This document shows, piece after piece, positions 9,925 to 19,817 of a stretch of DNA of 64,000 nt. The stretch is taken from assembly GCF_004120195.1 (NCBI RefSeq), contig NZ_SCHN01000020.1, forward strand, positions 36,453 to 100,452, given 5' to 3'. How positions within the stretch are numbered: position 1 is the first letter of the stretch; each line of letters starts with the position of its first letter. The stretch is from Enterovibrio baiacu (lineage in GTDB: Bacteria; Pseudomonadota; Gammaproteobacteria; Enterobacterales; Vibrionaceae). The notes beneath the pieces were generated by a model that worked only from the letters and a program-made list of their open reading frames with translations, was not told the origin of the DNA and searched no databases. A program made the translations under genes and the position numbers.

Positions 9925-10395
9925 ATGAAGGTAATCGAAGGTGCATTTGCAGCACCAAATGCTCAAGTTGCTATCGTTATCTCCCGATTCAACAGCTTTA
10001 TTAACGAAAGTCTGCTGGATGGAGCCATTGATGCACTGAAGCGTCAGGGCCAGGTTAGCGAAGAGAATATTACTGTAGTACGTTGCCCAGGCGCTTACGA
10101 GTTGCCATTGGTTGCTCAACGTGTTGCAAAAAGCGGTCGTTACGACGCAATCATCGCTCTAGGATCAGTGATCCGCGGCGGTACGCCACACTTTGACTAT
10201 GTGGCCGGAGAATGTAACAAAGGTCTAGCACAAGTTGCATTGGAGTTTGATACTCCTGTTGCTTTTGGTGTCCTGACTGTTGACACCATTGAACAAGCCA
10301 TCGAACGCGCGGGTACCAAGGCTGGTAATAAAGGGGCAGAGGCTGCACTAAGCGCGCTTGAAATGGTAAATGTCCTGTCCCAAATCGAATCCTAA
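9925..10395 (+). CDS. ribH: 6,7-dimethyl-8-ribityllumazine synthase
   Basis: RibH joins the RibB and RibD products to form lumazine, the substrate of riboflavin synthase, and assembles into pentamers or 60-mers. The 156-residue protein has the substrate-binding RFN (Phe22) near the start, [11 protein letters not shown] around residue 55, and the catalytic His89 in [12 protein letters not shown]. The ATG follows CAGGAAGG. It has its own promoter region and is followed 11 bases later by nusB, the usual ribH-nusB pair. Confidence 0.97.
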   Translation: MKVIEGAFAAPNAQVAIVISRFNSFINESLLDGAIDALKRQGQVSEENITVVRCPGAYELPLVAQRVAKSGRYDAIIALGSVIRGGTPHFDYVAGECNKGLAQVALEFDTPVAFGVLTVDTIEQAIERAGTKAGNKGAEAALSALEMVNVLSQIES

Positions 10396-10406
10396 CGGGG
10401 GTTATC

Positions 10407-10862
10407 GTGAAACCAGCCGCAAGGCGTAATGCACGCCATTTTGCACTACAAGCCATTTATTCTTGGCAATTAACCAAAGGCAACGTTGCTGATATCGAAG
10501 CACAGTTTCTTTCGGCAGATAATTACGAAGAAGAAGAGCACCAGGCCGAAGAGCCACGTCTACGTCAACCTGAAACGGATGTTGATTACTTCCGTGACCT
10601 GTTTGCCGGCGTTGTGTTGAACCACCAAGAAATGGACAGCAAAATGCGTCCTTACTTGTCTCGTCCAATCCAAGATCTGGATGAGATGGAACATGCGCTT
10701 CTGCGTCTAGCTATGTATGAGCTAACAAAACGTGAAGATGTTCCTTTCAAAGTTGTAATTAACGAAGCTATTGAGTTGGCGAAGCGTTTCGGCGCTGAAG
10801 ACAGCCACAAATTCGTGAACGGTGTGCTTGATAAAGCCGTACCGACACTAAGAAAGAAATAA
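10407..10862 (+). CDS. nusB: Transcription antitermination factor NusB
   Basis: NusB binds boxA RNA with NusE (S10) and takes part in rRNA operon antitermination. The 151-residue all-helical protein begins [19 protein letters not shown] and ends with the conserved [19 protein letters not shown]. The start is GTG at 10407 with a run of five G just upstream. An acidic insert [10 protein letters not shown] near residues 40-50 is a little longer than in E. coli. Co-transcribed with ribH; a perfect hairpin terminator follows. Confidence 0.97.
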   Translation: MKPAARRNARHFALQAIYSWQLTKGNVADIEAQFLSADNYEEEEHQAEEPRLRQPETDVDYFRDLFAGVVLNHQEMDSKMRPYLSRPIQDLDEMEHALLRLAMYELTKREDVPFKVVINEAIELAKRFGAEDSHKFVNGVLDKAVPTLRKK

Positions 10863-10876
10863 TCTGAAAGACAGAT

Positions 10877-10907
10877 AAAAAGGCCAGCCTCGCTGGCCTT
10901 TTTCTTA
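10877..10907 (+). terminator. Rho-independent terminator after nusB
   Basis: Perfect 12-bp stem AAAAAGGCCAGC / GCTGGCCTTTTT with a three-base loop and a T-rich tail. Confidence 0.9.
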
Positions 10908-10935
10908 TCAGCCCTCTAACGTTTGGAATGAAAGG

Positions 10936-11913
10936 ATGTCAGGAAACGAATTTGATTTGATTCATCGATATTTCAAGGCTCAGCCCGTTGTTCGAAAAGA
11001 CGTGGTACTGGGCATCGGTGATGATGCAGCCGTGATCTCTCTTCCTGAAAACAGCCAATTGGTGGTGACGACCGATTCGCTGGTCGCAGGCACCCATTTT
11101 TTGGCGGATGCCGATCCTGTCAAAGTCGCGCACAAAGCGCTGGCGTCAAATTTAAGTGACCTTGCTGCGATGGGCGCGGTGCCTGCGTGGTGTTCACTTG
11201 CTCTCACCATGCCTGAACCGAATGAAACCTGGCTCGCAGGCTTCTGTGACGGTTTCTACAAGCTTGCTGAATATTACAATGTGCAGTTAATTGGTGGAGA
11301 CACCACCAAAGGCCCATTGAGCATCACTATCACGCTACAAGGTATTGTGCCCGCTGGAACGGCGATCCGTCGTGATGGCGCGAAAGCGGGTGATTGGCTG
11401 TATGTTACTGGTAACTTGGGTGACAGCGCAGCGGGGTTGGAGGTCATTCTTTCTGGCAATATGCCACGCTCTGAACTCGAAGAAACCTTGCTAAATCGCC
11501 ACTACTACTCGCAACCACGTGTGTTAGCAGGGCAAGCACTGCGTGCGGTTGCCTCGTCTGCACTCGATATCTCGGACGGTTTAGTCGCTGACCTTTCCCA
11601 TATCCTAAACGCCAGCAATGTGTCTGCAGTGATTGATACAGAAACGCTGCCAGTTTCAGATGCTTTGCTTGAATATACAGGCAGTGCTGAAAAAGCTGCT
11701 CAAATGGCGTTGTCTAGTGGTGAAGAATACGAATTATGCTTTACCGTGCCTGAGAGCCACCGTGGGGCGGTAGATACGGCATTGGCTCACACCAACACCC
11801 CAGTGACCTGCATCGGTCAAATTCGTCACGGAGAGGGCTTACAATTGCAATGGCAGGGGCAACCTGTGGATTGGCAGTTAGCCGGTTGGGATCATTTTCG
11901 GAGTGATGTATGA
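10936..11913 (+). CDS. thiL: Thiamine-monophosphate kinase
   Basis: ThiL phosphorylates thiamine monophosphate to thiamine pyrophosphate, the active cofactor. The 325-residue protein is of the AIRS/PurM fold: GIGDDAAVI near residue 30, DLAAMGAVPAW near 75 and ISDGLVADL near 215 are the ATP and metal-binding aspartate motifs. Start ATG 10936 lies 73 bases after the nusB stop, past its terminator, so a separate promoter is likely although none is obvious. Its stop overlaps the pgpA start by four bases (ATGA). No TPP riboswitch was seen upstream. Confidence 0.96.
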   Translation: MSGNEFDLIHRYFKAQPVVRKDVVLGIGDDAAVISLPENSQLVVTTDSLVAGTHFLADADPVKVAHKALASNLSDLAAMGAVPAWCSLALTMPEPNETWLAGFCDGFYKLAEYYNVQLIGGDTTKGPLSITITLQGIVPAGTAIRRDGAKAGDWLYVTGNLGDSAAGLEVILSGNMPRSELEETLLNRHYYSQPRVLAGQALRAVASSALDISDGLVADLSHILNASNVSAVIDTETLPVSDALLEYTGSAEKAAQMALSSGEEYELCFTVPESHRGAVDTALAHTNTPVTCIGQIRHGEGLQLQWQGQPVDWQLAGWDHFRSDV

Positions 11914-12398
11914 GCAACCCTATCAGTAAAATTCGACTTTCAAATCCCATCCATTTGCTAGCGACGGGCTTTGGTTCTGGGTTGTCTCCTTGGGTGCCGG
12001 GCACCATGGGCACGCTCGCTGCTGTACCTTTCTATTTGCTGATGGCATCGCAATCCATCACCTTGCTGATTATCGCCATTGTGCTGGGGTCTGCGGTGGG
12101 CATTTATCTGTGTGAGCGCACCTCGTCGGACATGGGCGTTCATGATCATGGCAGCATCGTATGGGATGAGTTTGTCGGCTTTTGGATCACCATGTTACTG
12201 GTACCAGTGACGGATTGGCAGACGGTATTAGCTGGCTTCGTGATTTTCCGTTTCTTCGACATGGTAAAACCCTGGCCGATCAGTTGGCTGGATAAGCAAG
12301 TTCATGGTGGCATTGGCATCATGCTTGATGACATTGTCGCAGGTTTAATGTCGATGGTCGCGCTATGGTCAGGACACGCGTATTTAGGTTGGTGGTAA
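11910..12398 (+). CDS. pgpA: Phosphatidylglycerophosphatase A
   Basis: PgpA removes the phosphate from phosphatidylglycerol phosphate in the inner membrane. The 162-residue protein has several hydrophobic segments, the N-terminal GFGSGLSPWVPGTMGT signature, and the acidic motifs IVWDEFVGFW and LDDIVAG typical of the family. It overlaps thiL by four bases, indicating translational coupling in the widespread thiL-pgpA pair. A bidirectional terminator separates it from the convergent dxs. Confidence 0.95.
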   Translation: MSNPISKIRLSNPIHLLATGFGSGLSPWVPGTMGTLAAVPFYLLMASQSITLLIIAIVLGSAVGIYLCERTSSDMGVHDHGSIVWDEFVGFWITMLLVPVTDWQTVLAGFVIFRFFDMVKPWPISWLDKQVHGGIGIMLDDIVAGLMSMVALWSGHAYLGWW

Positions 12399-12455
12399 GC
12401 CTGCCTAAAGGTGATGTGTTTACACCACTGCGCGATCTGACGATGACTAAAAATG

Positions 12456-12482
12456 AAAACGGCGCTGAATGCGCCGTTTTTT
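12456..12482. terminator. Bidirectional terminator between pgpA and dxs
   Basis: AAAACGGCGC, loop TGAAT, GCGCCGTTTT with T-runs on both strands, placed between two convergent transcripts. Confidence 0.9.
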
Positions 12483-12526
12483 GATCGGGTTTAAGGCACT
12501 GTTTTCGGCCTTGTTACCTGTAACAA

Positions 12527-14392
12527 TCAGCTGGCAAGGTAGCGGCGAATTTGCGCCTCAATGCCTTTTCCATCAATCTCTAGTTCTTGGTGAAGCTCTT
12601 GCTGCGTACCTTGATGAACAAATTTGTCTGGCAGGCCAATTTGAAGCACGGGCTTAATTTGACGAGACTTCATCAGGTATTCAATCACACCTGATCCCGC
12701 ACCGCCTGCAATCGCATTTTCTTCAGCCGTCACAATCACATCATGGGTTGCCACAAGCTCATCAATCAGGGCTTCATCCAACGGCTTCACAAAGCGCATG
12801 TCGGCGACGGTCGCGTTGAGGTTTTCAGCGGCTTCCAGTGCGTAAGACAACATGGTGCCGAAGCTTAGGATTGCCACTTTTTCACCTTGGCGACGCACCA
12901 CGCCTTTGCCGATGGGCAATGCGGTCATTTCTTGCGCGACGTCTGCACCCGTGCCTGTACCACGAGGGTAGCGCACAGCAGAAGGGCCTTGGTGTTTGTG
13001 GCCAGTGTAAAGCATTTGGCGACATTCGTTTTCATCGCTCGGTGCCATGATCACCATGTTCGGAATGCATCGCATAAAGCTCAGATCAAAGGCACCTTGG
13101 TGCGTTTGTCCGTCTGCACCCACAAGACCACCACGGTCGATGGCGAACATCACGGGTAAGTCCATGATAGCCACATCGTGGATCAGTTGGTCATAACCGC
13201 GTTGTAAGAAGGTCGAGTAAATCGCGACAACAGGGTGATAGCCGCCAATGGCCATGCCAGTGCCAAGTGTTACGGCGTGTTGTTCGGCGATAGCAACGTC
13301 AAAGTAGCGATCGGGGTATTCTTTTGAAAAGCGCACCATGCCAGACCCTTCGCGCATTGCGGGGGTGATGGCGAGAAGCTTTTCATCTTCCGCTGCCATG
13401 TCGCACAACCAATCGCCAAAGATTTTTGAAAAGGTTGGGCCGGATGCAGCGGCTTTTGGCAGTTTGTTCTCAGCAGGGTTGAATTTCGGCACGGCGTGGT
13501 AACCGATAGGATCTTTCTCTGCAGGCTCGTAGCCTTTGCCTTTTTTGGTCATCACATGCAGGAACTGGGGGCCTTTGAGGTTACGCATGTTCTTGATGGT
13601 TTTGACCAACTCTTCCACATCGTGTCCGTCAACAGGACCAATGTAGTTAAAACCAAGTTCTTCAAACAGGGTGCCTGGCACAACCATGCCTTTGAGGTGT
13701 TCTTCCGCGCGACGCACCAATTCTTTAATCGGTGGCGCACCAGACAGAACTTTCTTCCCGCCTTCACGGATGGAGGTGTAGAAGTTGCCTGAAAGCAATT
13801 GAGCGAGGTGGTTGTTTAATGCACCGACATTTTCAGAGATAGACATTTCGTTGTCGTTTAGCACGACCAACATGTCTGAATGCACACCACCTGCGTGGTT
13901 CATGGCTTCAAATGCCATGCCAGCAGTGATTGCGCCGTCACCGATAACACTCACGACTTTGCGGTCGCGGCCTTCTTTTTCCGCCGCAATAGCAAGCCCT
14001 AGCGCTGCGCTGATTGACGTGGAACTGTGGCCGACGGAAAGCACATCGTATTCACTTTCTTCGCGCCAAGGGAACGGGTGTAGCCCGTCTTTCTGGCGAA
14101 TGGTTGACATGCGTTCACGTCGACCTGTCAGAATTTTGTGCGGATAAGCTTGGTGACCCACATCCCAAACGAGGTGGTCAAAAGGTGTGTTGTACACATA
14201 ATGCAGAGCAACGGTGAGCTCAACGGTGCCTAGCCCTGACGCAAAGTGTCCACTCGAGTGGCTCACTGAGTTGAGCAGATAGGTTCGGAGCTCGCCACAC
14301 AGCGTCGGCAACACATCCCGCGGAAGTGTCCGCAATTCATCAGGTGTATTTGCCAGCGCAAGCGTTGGGTATTTTGCGATATCGAGAGTCAT
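12527..14392 (-). CDS. dxs: 1-deoxy-D-xylulose-5-phosphate synthase
   Basis: Dxs condenses pyruvate and glyceraldehyde 3-phosphate to DXP, the first step of the MEP isoprenoid pathway and a precursor for thiamine and pyridoxal. At 621 residues it matches E. coli (620). The TPP-binding motif [18 protein letters not shown], the transketolase central domain with [13 protein letters not shown], and the C-terminal domain with [14 protein letters not shown] are all present. It is last in the xseB-ispA-dxs transcript, 29 bases after ispA. Confidence 0.97.
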   Translation of the reverse strand: MTLDIAKYPTLALANTPDELRTLPRDVLPTLCGELRTYLLNSVSHSSGHFASGLGTVELTVALHYVYNTPFDHLVWDVGHQAYPHKILTGRRERMSTIRQKDGLHPFPWREESEYDVLSVGHSSTSISAALGLAIAAEKEGRDRKVVSVIGDGAITAGMAFEAMNHAGGVHSDMLVVLNDNEMSISENVGALNNHLAQLLSGNFYTSIREGGKKVLSGAPPIKELVRRAEEHLKGMVVPGTLFEELGFNYIGPVDGHDVEELVKTIKNMRNLKGPQFLHVMTKKGKGYEPAEKDPIGYHAVPKFNPAENKLPKAAASGPTFSKIFGDWLCDMAAEDEKLLAITPAMREGSGMVRFSKEYPDRYFDVAIAEQHAVTLGTGMAIGGYHPVVAIYSTFLQRGYDQLIHDVAIMDLPVMFAIDRGGLVGADGQTHQGAFDLSFMRCIPNMVIMAPSDENECRQMLYTGHKHQGPSAVRYPRGTGTGADVAQEMTALPIGKGVVRRQGEKVAILSFGTMLSYALEAAENLNATVADMRFVKPLDEALIDELVATHDVIVTAEENAIAGGAGSGVIEYLMKSRQIKPVLQIGLPDKFVHQGTQQELHQELEIDGKGIEAQIRRYLAS

Positions 14393-14421
14393 AAATTCGT
14401 TTTGGCGCGACTTAATTGTTT

Positions 14422-15321
14422 TTAGTTATTGCGCTCGATGATATACCGGGCGAATAGCTCTAATTGCTGTGTATTGTAGGGGATTGCGTCTAGCGCGTGT
14501 AGTGCTTCTTTATAGAGAAGTTCTGCTTTCTCTTTTGCCCCTTCAAGGCCCAGCAGCGCAGGATACGTACTTTTGTCCGCTGCGACGTCAGAACCTTGTG
14601 GTTTTCCCAGAGTTTCAGTGTCGCTGATAATGTCGAGAATGTCGTCCTGTACTTGGAACGCCAAGCCGATCGCTTCGGAAAACTTATCGAGTTGTGGCAA
14701 GCATGCGACGCCTTTGTCGCCCGCGGCGTAAGCGCCGAGTCTTACTGCGCATCGGATCAATGCACCGGTTTTGTTTCTGTGAATCGTCTCTAGCGCTTTC
14801 AAATCAACCTGTTTGCCTTCAGCGGCAAGGTCAAGCGCTTGACCTAAACACATCCCTGCCGCACCAGACGCTGCAGCAAGTTCTTTTACCATATGAATAC
14901 GGTACGCATTGCCTTGGTCACAAAGATCACCCTCAGCCAGTATGGTAAAGGCCAGAGTTTGAAGTGCATCACCCGCTAATACGGCACTCGCTTCGTCAAA
15001 CGCGATGTGGCAAGTGGGCTGACCGCGACGTAAATCGTCGTCATCCATGGCGGGCAAATCATCATGGATAAGGGAATAGGCATGAATACATTCAACAGCG
15101 GACGCAGGCGTATCTAATGCCTCGTCGTCCAGACCAAAGAGTTGGCCTGTCACGTACGTTAAATAGGGGCGTACGCGTTTACCACCCAACAAGGTGCCGT
15201 GCTTCATCGCTTGGATTAAAGGCTGGTCGTGATGACCAAGAGAATCCATCCAACGTGCGAGCTGGCTATTGTTGCGTTCTTGATAATGACGAAGGGTGGT
15301 TTGCAGAGCGGTGTTACTCAT
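14422..15321 (-). CDS. ispA: Farnesyl diphosphate synthase
   Basis: IspA adds isopentenyl diphosphate to dimethylallyl and geranyl diphosphates to make farnesyl diphosphate. The 299-residue protein has both aspartate-rich motifs: [14 protein letters not shown] near residue 85 and FQVQDDILD near 225. I chose the ATG at 15321 ([10 protein letters not shown]), because it gives the family length and overlaps the xseB stop by eight bases; a longer frame from 15360 would lie inside xseB. The overlap suggests translational coupling. Confidence 0.96.
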   Translation of the reverse strand: MSNTALQTTLRHYQERNNSQLARWMDSLGHHDQPLIQAMKHGTLLGGKRVRPYLTYVTGQLFGLDDEALDTPASAVECIHAYSLIHDDLPAMDDDDLRRGQPTCHIAFDEASAVLAGDALQTLAFTILAEGDLCDQGNAYRIHMVKELAAASGAAGMCLGQALDLAAEGKQVDLKALETIHRNKTGALIRCAVRLGAYAAGDKGVACLPQLDKFSEAIGLAFQVQDDILDIISDTETLGKPQGSDVAADKSTYPALLGLEGAKEKAELLYKEALHALDAIPYNTQQLELFARYIIERNN

Positions 15322-15559
15322 CGCGGGTATCTTCGAACTGTTCCAAAGGTGCATTATCATCTTGAGCGAGAAGGATTTCTACGCGTTGTTCGGCATCGGT
15401 TAAGGTTTTTTGTCCTTGACGTGCCAGTGAGATACCGCGTTCGAATTGCTTCAGCGCCGCATCGAGCGGTAATTCACCGTTTTCGAGACCATTCACGATT
15501 GTGTCTAACTCTTTGAGTGTCTCTTCAAAGGTCATATTTTCTGGTTTCTTGGCTGCCAT
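15314..15559 (-). CDS. xseB: Exodeoxyribonuclease VII small subunit
   Basis: XseB is the small helical subunit that binds XseA to form exonuclease VII, which degrades single-stranded DNA. The 81-residue product shows the family pattern FEETLKELDTIVNGLENGELPLDAALKQFERG. It is first in the xseB-ispA-dxs transcript, the standard arrangement in gamma-proteobacteria; xseA is not in the window. Divergent from pomA. Confidence 0.95.
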   Translation of the reverse strand: MAAKKPENMTFEETLKELDTIVNGLENGELPLDAALKQFERGISLARQGQKTLTDAEQRVEILLAQDDNAPLEQFEDTRDE

Positions 15560-15676
15560 GATGATTCTACATTGGGGAGAATGGCGGAGAAGTTAACTCA
15601 GCGCCAGATAAGGGTCAAATCCTTGAATGAAATTATGTGTATTAAAAGGGCTTTTCTACAATTTATAAAGATGCGC

Positions 15677-15703
15677 TAAAACTATCGCGGCTGCTGCCGT
15701 TAA
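15677..15703 (+). promoter_or_regulatory. Sigma-28 (FliA) type promoter for pomAB
   Basis: TAAAACTA, exactly 11 bases, then GCCGTTAA, against the FliA consensus TAAAGTTT-N11-GCCGATAA: seven of eight in the -10 element and five of eight in the -35, with ideal spacing. It lies 72 bases before the pomA start. Confidence 0.65.
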
Positions 15704-15774
15704 ATACAGTAGCTGTTAAGATAGTTAGATAATTCGAAAGTTACTCTAGCTACACATTTTAAGGGGATCGTTCT

Positions 15775-16536
15775 GTGGATCTGGCGACACTTGTAGGGAT
15801 GCTAGGCGCTTTTGCCTTCATCATAATGGCGATGCTACTCGGTGGTACCTTGAGCATGTTCGCCGACGTCCCGTCTGCCCTCATCGTATTCGGCGGTAGT
15901 CTTTTCGTTGTAATGATGAAATACACATTGGGGCAATTCTTTGGTGCATTCAAAATCGCGGGTAAAGCTTTTATGTTTAAAGCTGATGACCCGGAAGACT
16001 TGATTGCGAAAGTCGTTGAGATGGCTGATGCCGCACGTAAAGGTGGATTTCTTGCCTTGGAAGAGATGGAAGTGACCAACTCTTTTATGAAGAAAGGCGT
16101 CGATATGCTGGTGGATGGCCACGATGCGGAAGTGGTGAAAATGACCCTTCAAAAAGACATCGCCATGACTGACGAGCGCCATGACAGCGGTGCGCAGTTT
16201 TACAGTGCGTTGGCAGACGTTGCGCCTGCGATGGGGATGATCGGTACGCTAGTTGGTCTGGTAGCCATGCTTTCAAACATGGATGACCCAAAGGCAATCG
16301 GTCCTGCGATGGCGGTAGCACTTCTTACAACACTCTACGGTGCGATGCTGGCGAACATGGTTGCGATCCCGATCGCCGATAAACTCCGTTTACGTAAAGA
16401 TCAGGAAAAGCTGAATCGACGCCTTATCATGGATGGCTTGCTGGCGATCCAAGATGGCCAGAACCCGCGCGTCATTGACGGCTATCTGAAAAACTACCTC
16501 AACGAGAAAAAACGCGCCGTTGACGTAGACGCATAA
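15775..16536 (+). CDS. pomA: Sodium-driven flagellar stator protein PomA
   Basis: PomA, with PomB, forms the Na+ channel stator that turns the polar flagellum. The 253-residue protein has four membrane segments (about 5-25, 30-50, 150-170, 183-203), the cytoplasmic loop with the charged residues that contact FliG (between segments 2 and 3), and the block MGMIGTLVGLVAMLSNMDDP. It is much closer to Vibrio PomA than to H+-type MotA. The start is GTG at 15775 with AAGGGGAT upstream. A sigma-28 promoter match precedes it and pomB follows after 10 bases. Confidence 0.97.
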   Translation: MDLATLVGMLGAFAFIIMAMLLGGTLSMFADVPSALIVFGGSLFVVMMKYTLGQFFGAFKIAGKAFMFKADDPEDLIAKVVEMADAARKGGFLALEEMEVTNSFMKKGVDMLVDGHDAEVVKMTLQKDIAMTDERHDSGAQFYSALADVAPAMGMIGTLVGLVAMLSNMDDPKAIGPAMAVALLTTLYGAMLANMVAIPIADKLRLRKDQEKLNRRLIMDGLLAIQDGQNPRVIDGYLKNYLNEKKRAVDVDA

Positions 16537-16546
16537 GGAGCCTGAT

Positions 16547-17476
16547 ATGGAAGAAGAATGCAAATGTCCCCCCCCAGGCCTCCCGGCTTGGATGGGTACG
16601 TTCGCGGACTTGATGTCCCTACTGATGTGTTTCTTCGTACTTCTGCTTTCGTTCTCGGAAATGGATGTACTGAAGTTTAAGCAGATCGCTGGCTCCATGA
16701 AGTTTGCGTTTGGTGTGCAAAACTTACTGGAAGTAAAAGACATCCCGAAAGGGACCAGTGTGATTGCGCAGGAGTTTCGCCCGGGTCGCCCTGAGCCAAC
16801 GCCGATTGAAGTGATCATGCAACAAACCATCGACATGACGCAGCGCTCCCTCGATTTCCAAGACGGTGAATCTGACCGCGCAGGGGGGTCACAACGGGAC
16901 TCTGCGAAACTTGAAGGTGGCTCGACGGCCAGTGAAGCCTCGATGCAGGAACAAGAGCAGGACGTCGAACAAATGTCGAGTACTGCTCAAATGGTGGTGC
17001 AAGCCCTCGAACGTGAAGTGGAAGAAGGGGCCGTTGAGGTTGAAAACCTCGGGCAGCAACTGGTTATCCGCATTCGAGAGAAAGGCGCGTTTCCTGCGGG
17101 TTCTGCGTTCTTGCAGCCGAAGTTCCGTCCGTTGGTGCGTCAGATTGCCGATTTGGTGAAAGATGTGCCGGGTGAAATCAAAGTCTCGGGGCATACCGAT
17201 GATTCGCCATTGGATTCAGAACTGTATCGCTCAAACTGGGATTTGTCCGCGCAGCGTGCCGTGTCGGTGGCTCAAGAGATGGAAAAGGTGCAAGGGTTTG
17301 ATCCGATGCGCATGCGTGTAGAAGGTTTGGCGGGTTCCATGCCGCGCGCGCCAAATGATTCGCCCGCGAATCGCGCGCTCAACCGTCGTGTGGAAATCTC
17401 GATTATGCAAGGCAAACCGCGTGAGTCTGAAGAGTTGTCAGCAGATGCACCGGTAGAGGCGATTCAGGAAAACTGA
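16547..17476 (+). CDS. pomB: Sodium-driven flagellar stator protein PomB
   Basis: PomB is the second stator subunit, anchored to peptidoglycan. The 309-residue protein has a single membrane segment (about 17-40) containing Asp21 in MGTFADLMSLLM, the position of the essential Na+-binding aspartate, then a linker rich in E, S and Q, and a C-terminal OmpA-like peptidoglycan-binding domain (VSGHTDDSPLDSELYRSNWD, SANRALNRRVEI-type ending PANRALNRRVEISI). It follows pomA in an operon and is closed by a hairpin terminator. Confidence 0.97.
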   Translation: MEEECKCPPPGLPAWMGTFADLMSLLMCFFVLLLSFSEMDVLKFKQIAGSMKFAFGVQNLLEVKDIPKGTSVIAQEFRPGRPEPTPIEVIMQQTIDMTQRSLDFQDGESDRAGGSQRDSAKLEGGSTASEASMQEQEQDVEQMSSTAQMVVQALEREVEEGAVEVENLGQQLVIRIREKGAFPAGSAFLQPKFRPLVRQIADLVKDVPGEIKVSGHTDDSPLDSELYRSNWDLSAQRAVSVAQEMEKVQGFDPMRMRVEGLAGSMPRAPNDSPANRALNRRVEISIMQGKPRESEELSADAPVEAIQEN

Positions 17477-17512
17477 TCGCGCTCTAAGCGAGAATAATGG
17501 GCACCTATAAAG

Positions 17513-17538
17513 AAAGCAGCGCATCGTCGCTGCTTTTT
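17513..17538 (+). terminator. Rho-independent terminator after pomB
   Basis: AAAGCAGCG, six-base loop, CGCTGCTTT with five T in total. Confidence 0.85.
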
Positions 17539-17617
17539 CGTTCGTGTTGGGTTATTTCGAATACGTTATGCTTGATGTATAATCCGCGCCTTTATCGTAG
17601 CTCTAGCGAAACCTGTT

Positions 17618-19066
17618 ATGAAATTTATCGTAAAAATTCACCCAGAGGTGATGGTCAAAAGTGAATCTGTACGGAAGCGCTTCACGAAAATTCTGGAAAC
17701 TAACATCCGAAATATTCTTAAGCGAAAGTCTGATTCTATGGCTGTATTCAACCGCCGTGATCATATCGAGGTTTCGCTAAAAGACGATTCTGAACGCCAG
17801 ATTGCGCTGGATGTGTTGACCAAAACACCGGGTATTCACCACGTTCTAGAAGTAGAGCAAACGCCATTTACGGATCTGCACAACATCTATGAAATCGTGT
17901 CTGCAACGGTGAGCCATCAGCTGGAAGGCAAATCTTTCTGTGTACGTGCAAAACGTCGTGGCAACCATGACTTTACGTCGATTGAAGTTGAGCGTTATGT
18001 GGGGGGCGGCTTGAACCAAGATGTAGAATCTGCTCGTGTACAGCTAAAGAACCCAGACATGACAGTTCACCTTGAAGTAGACAAAGAGAACGTGAACGTT
18101 GTTCGTGAACGTTTCAAAGGCTTGGGTGGATTCCCTCTTGGTACGCAAGAAGACGTGCTGAGCTTGATCTCTGGTGGCTTTGACTCCGGTGTTTCTAGCT
18201 ACTTGCACATCAAACGCGGCAGCAAGGTGCACTACTGCTTCTTTAACCTTGGCGGTGCGGCACACGAAATTGGTGTTCAGCAAACGGCTTACTACTTGTG
18301 GGAGAAATTCGGTTCTTCTGCAAAAGTGAAGTTTATCTCTATCGACTTCGAACCGGTTGTTGCTGAAATCCTTGAGAACGTTGAAGACGGCCAAATGGGC
18401 GTGATCCTCAAGCGTATGTTCATGCGTGCAGCCTCGAAAGTGGCAGACAAGTTTAACATTCAAGCGTTGATCACGGGTGAAGCGTTAGGCCAAGTATCAA
18501 GCCAGACACTGACTAACCTTCGAATGATTGATAACGTAACAGATTCTTTGATTCTTCGTCCTTTGATTAACTGGGATAAAGAAGACATCATCAATCTTGC
18601 ACGTGATATCGGTACTGAAGATTTCGCGAAAACCATGCCGGAATACTGTGGTGTGATTTCTCGTAAACCCACCATCAAAGCTGAAAAAGAAAAACTGGAA
18701 GCGGAAGAAGCGAAGTTTAACTTTGATGTGCTTGATAAAGTGGTTTACGACGCACGCATTATCGACATTCGTGATATCGAAAAGATCAGCAAAGAAAAAG
18801 CCCCAGAAGTTGAGCTGGTGGATGATATTGCATCAGGTGCTGTGGTGCTTGATATTCGCAGCCCTGAAGAAGAAGACGGTAACCCGCTAGAAATCGATGG
18901 CGCAGACGTAATGCACATTCCTTTCTTCAAACTCGCCACCAAGTTTGGCGATTTGGATCAGAGCAAAACGTACCTGCTGTACTGTGATCGTGGTGTCATG
19001 AGTCGCCTTCAAGCGCTGTACTTGCAAGAGAATGGCTTCACAAACGTGAAAGTGTATCGCCCGTAA
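17618..19066 (+). CDS. thiI: tRNA uracil 4-sulfurtransferase ThiI
   Basis: ThiI makes 4-thiouridine at tRNA position 8 and also supplies sulfur for the thiazole of thiamine. The 482-residue protein has a THUMP domain (about 60-165), a PP-loop ATPase domain with [16 protein letters not shown] near residue 182, and a C-terminal rhodanese domain whose persulfide cysteine is Cys456 in [11 protein letters not shown], the same number as in E. coli. The start is ATG 17618. It is a single gene flanked by terminators. Confidence 0.97.
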   Translation: MKFIVKIHPEVMVKSESVRKRFTKILETNIRNILKRKSDSMAVFNRRDHIEVSLKDDSERQIALDVLTKTPGIHHVLEVEQTPFTDLHNIYEIVSATVSHQLEGKSFCVRAKRRGNHDFTSIEVERYVGGGLNQDVESARVQLKNPDMTVHLEVDKENVNVVRERFKGLGGFPLGTQEDVLSLISGGFDSGVSSYLHIKRGSKVHYCFFNLGGAAHEIGVQQTAYYLWEKFGSSAKVKFISIDFEPVVAEILENVEDGQMGVILKRMFMRAASKVADKFNIQALITGEALGQVSSQTLTNLRMIDNVTDSLILRPLINWDKEDIINLARDIGTEDFAKTMPEYCGVISRKPTIKAEKEKLEAEEAKFNFDVLDKVVYDARIIDIRDIEKISKEKAPEVELVDDIASGAVVLDIRSPEEEDGNPLEIDGADVMHIPFFKLATKFGDLDQSKTYLLYCDRGVMSRLQALYLQENGFTNVKVYRP

Positions 19067-19094
19067 TGGCTGCGCTGCCATAAATGAGCCATAA

Positions 19095-19122
19095 AAAAAA
19101 CCGACCATGCGTCGGTTTTTTC
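19095..19122 (+). terminator. Rho-independent terminator after thiI
   Basis: AAAAAACCGAC, loop CATGC, GTCGGTTTTTT. A-runs and T-runs on both sides allow use in both directions, which would also serve the convergent panE-yajL transcript. Confidence 0.88.
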
Positions 19123-19153
19123 TTGCTTAGAGAGGCGAAGGTTCAGTTATATT

Positions 19154-19219
19154 TTCTCGCTTCTCGCTTCTCGCTTCTCGCTTCTCGCTTCTCGCTTCTC
19201 GCTTCTCGCTTCTCGCTTC
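19154..19219. repeat. Heptamer tandem array TTCTCGC x9 touching the yajL stop codon
   Basis: Nine exact copies of TTCTCGC (GCGAGAA on the minus strand) plus three bases. The last bases overlap the stop codon of the minus-strand yajL gene at 19218-19220. No coding role and no spacers; a simple-sequence array likely to vary in copy number. Confidence 0.95.
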
Positions 19220-19817
19220 AGGCGAACTTCTGCTCATAGTGAAGATTAGGAATGATCACCATTGGGCCAACCACTTCAGCCGCTTTTTCCTTTCCGGCTA
19301 AGACATAGACAATCTCAATCGCAAACTCTAGAGCAGTGCCGGGCCCTTGGCTGGAAATCAGTTTGTGGTCACGGTCAGTGAAAACGCGCTTTGTATTGCG
19401 CTTGTCTTCGGCAATTTGCTCAACAAAGGCAGGGTGGCATGACTTGTATGCATCGGGATAAAGGCCGTTTTTCTCCAATACCAATGCGGGAGCGGCACAG
19501 ATAGCGGCAACCCATTTTTGATCGCATTGTTGCTGGCGAAGCATTTCAATCACTAACGCACTCTCACCCAAACACGTTGCACCTTCGACACCGCCAGGGA
19601 TGACGATACAGTCGTATTCCTCGTCGGCAACTTTCACCAAAGGTGCGTCTGCAATGAGCCTTACACTGCGTGAACAGGTGAGTTCGAGTTCGCCATTCGG
19701 TGCAGCGCTTGCTGTGGTCACGTTGAATCCTGCGCGTACCATGACATCAATGACGGTCACGGCTTCCATTTCTTCGGTGCCCGGCGCGAGGCACACTAAA
19801 ACACTAGGGGTGGTCAT
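19218..19817 (-). CDS. yajL: DJ-1/PfpI family protein YajL
   Basis: A 199-residue DJ-1 superfamily protein. E. coli YajL is an oxidative-stress chaperone reported as a glyoxal-adduct deglycase, a role that is debated. Visible are the nucleophile-elbow cysteine Cys107 in AAICAAPALVLEKNG, the partner glutamate in GTEEMEAV, and IVIPGGVEGATCL before it. It lies downstream of panE with a 14-bp overlap, as in other gammas. Its stop codon is formed at the edge of a heptamer array, so expansion would not lengthen the protein unless the stop was lost. Confidence 0.92.
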   Translation of the reverse strand: MTTPSVLVCLAPGTEEMEAVTVIDVMVRAGFNVTTASAAPNGELELTCSRSVRLIADAPLVKVADEEYDCIVIPGGVEGATCLGESALVIEMLRQQQCDQKWVAAICAAPALVLEKNGLYPDAYKSCHPAFVEQIAEDKRNTKRVFTDRDHKLISSQGPGTALEFAIEIVYVLAGKEKAAEVVGPMVIIPNLHYEQKFA

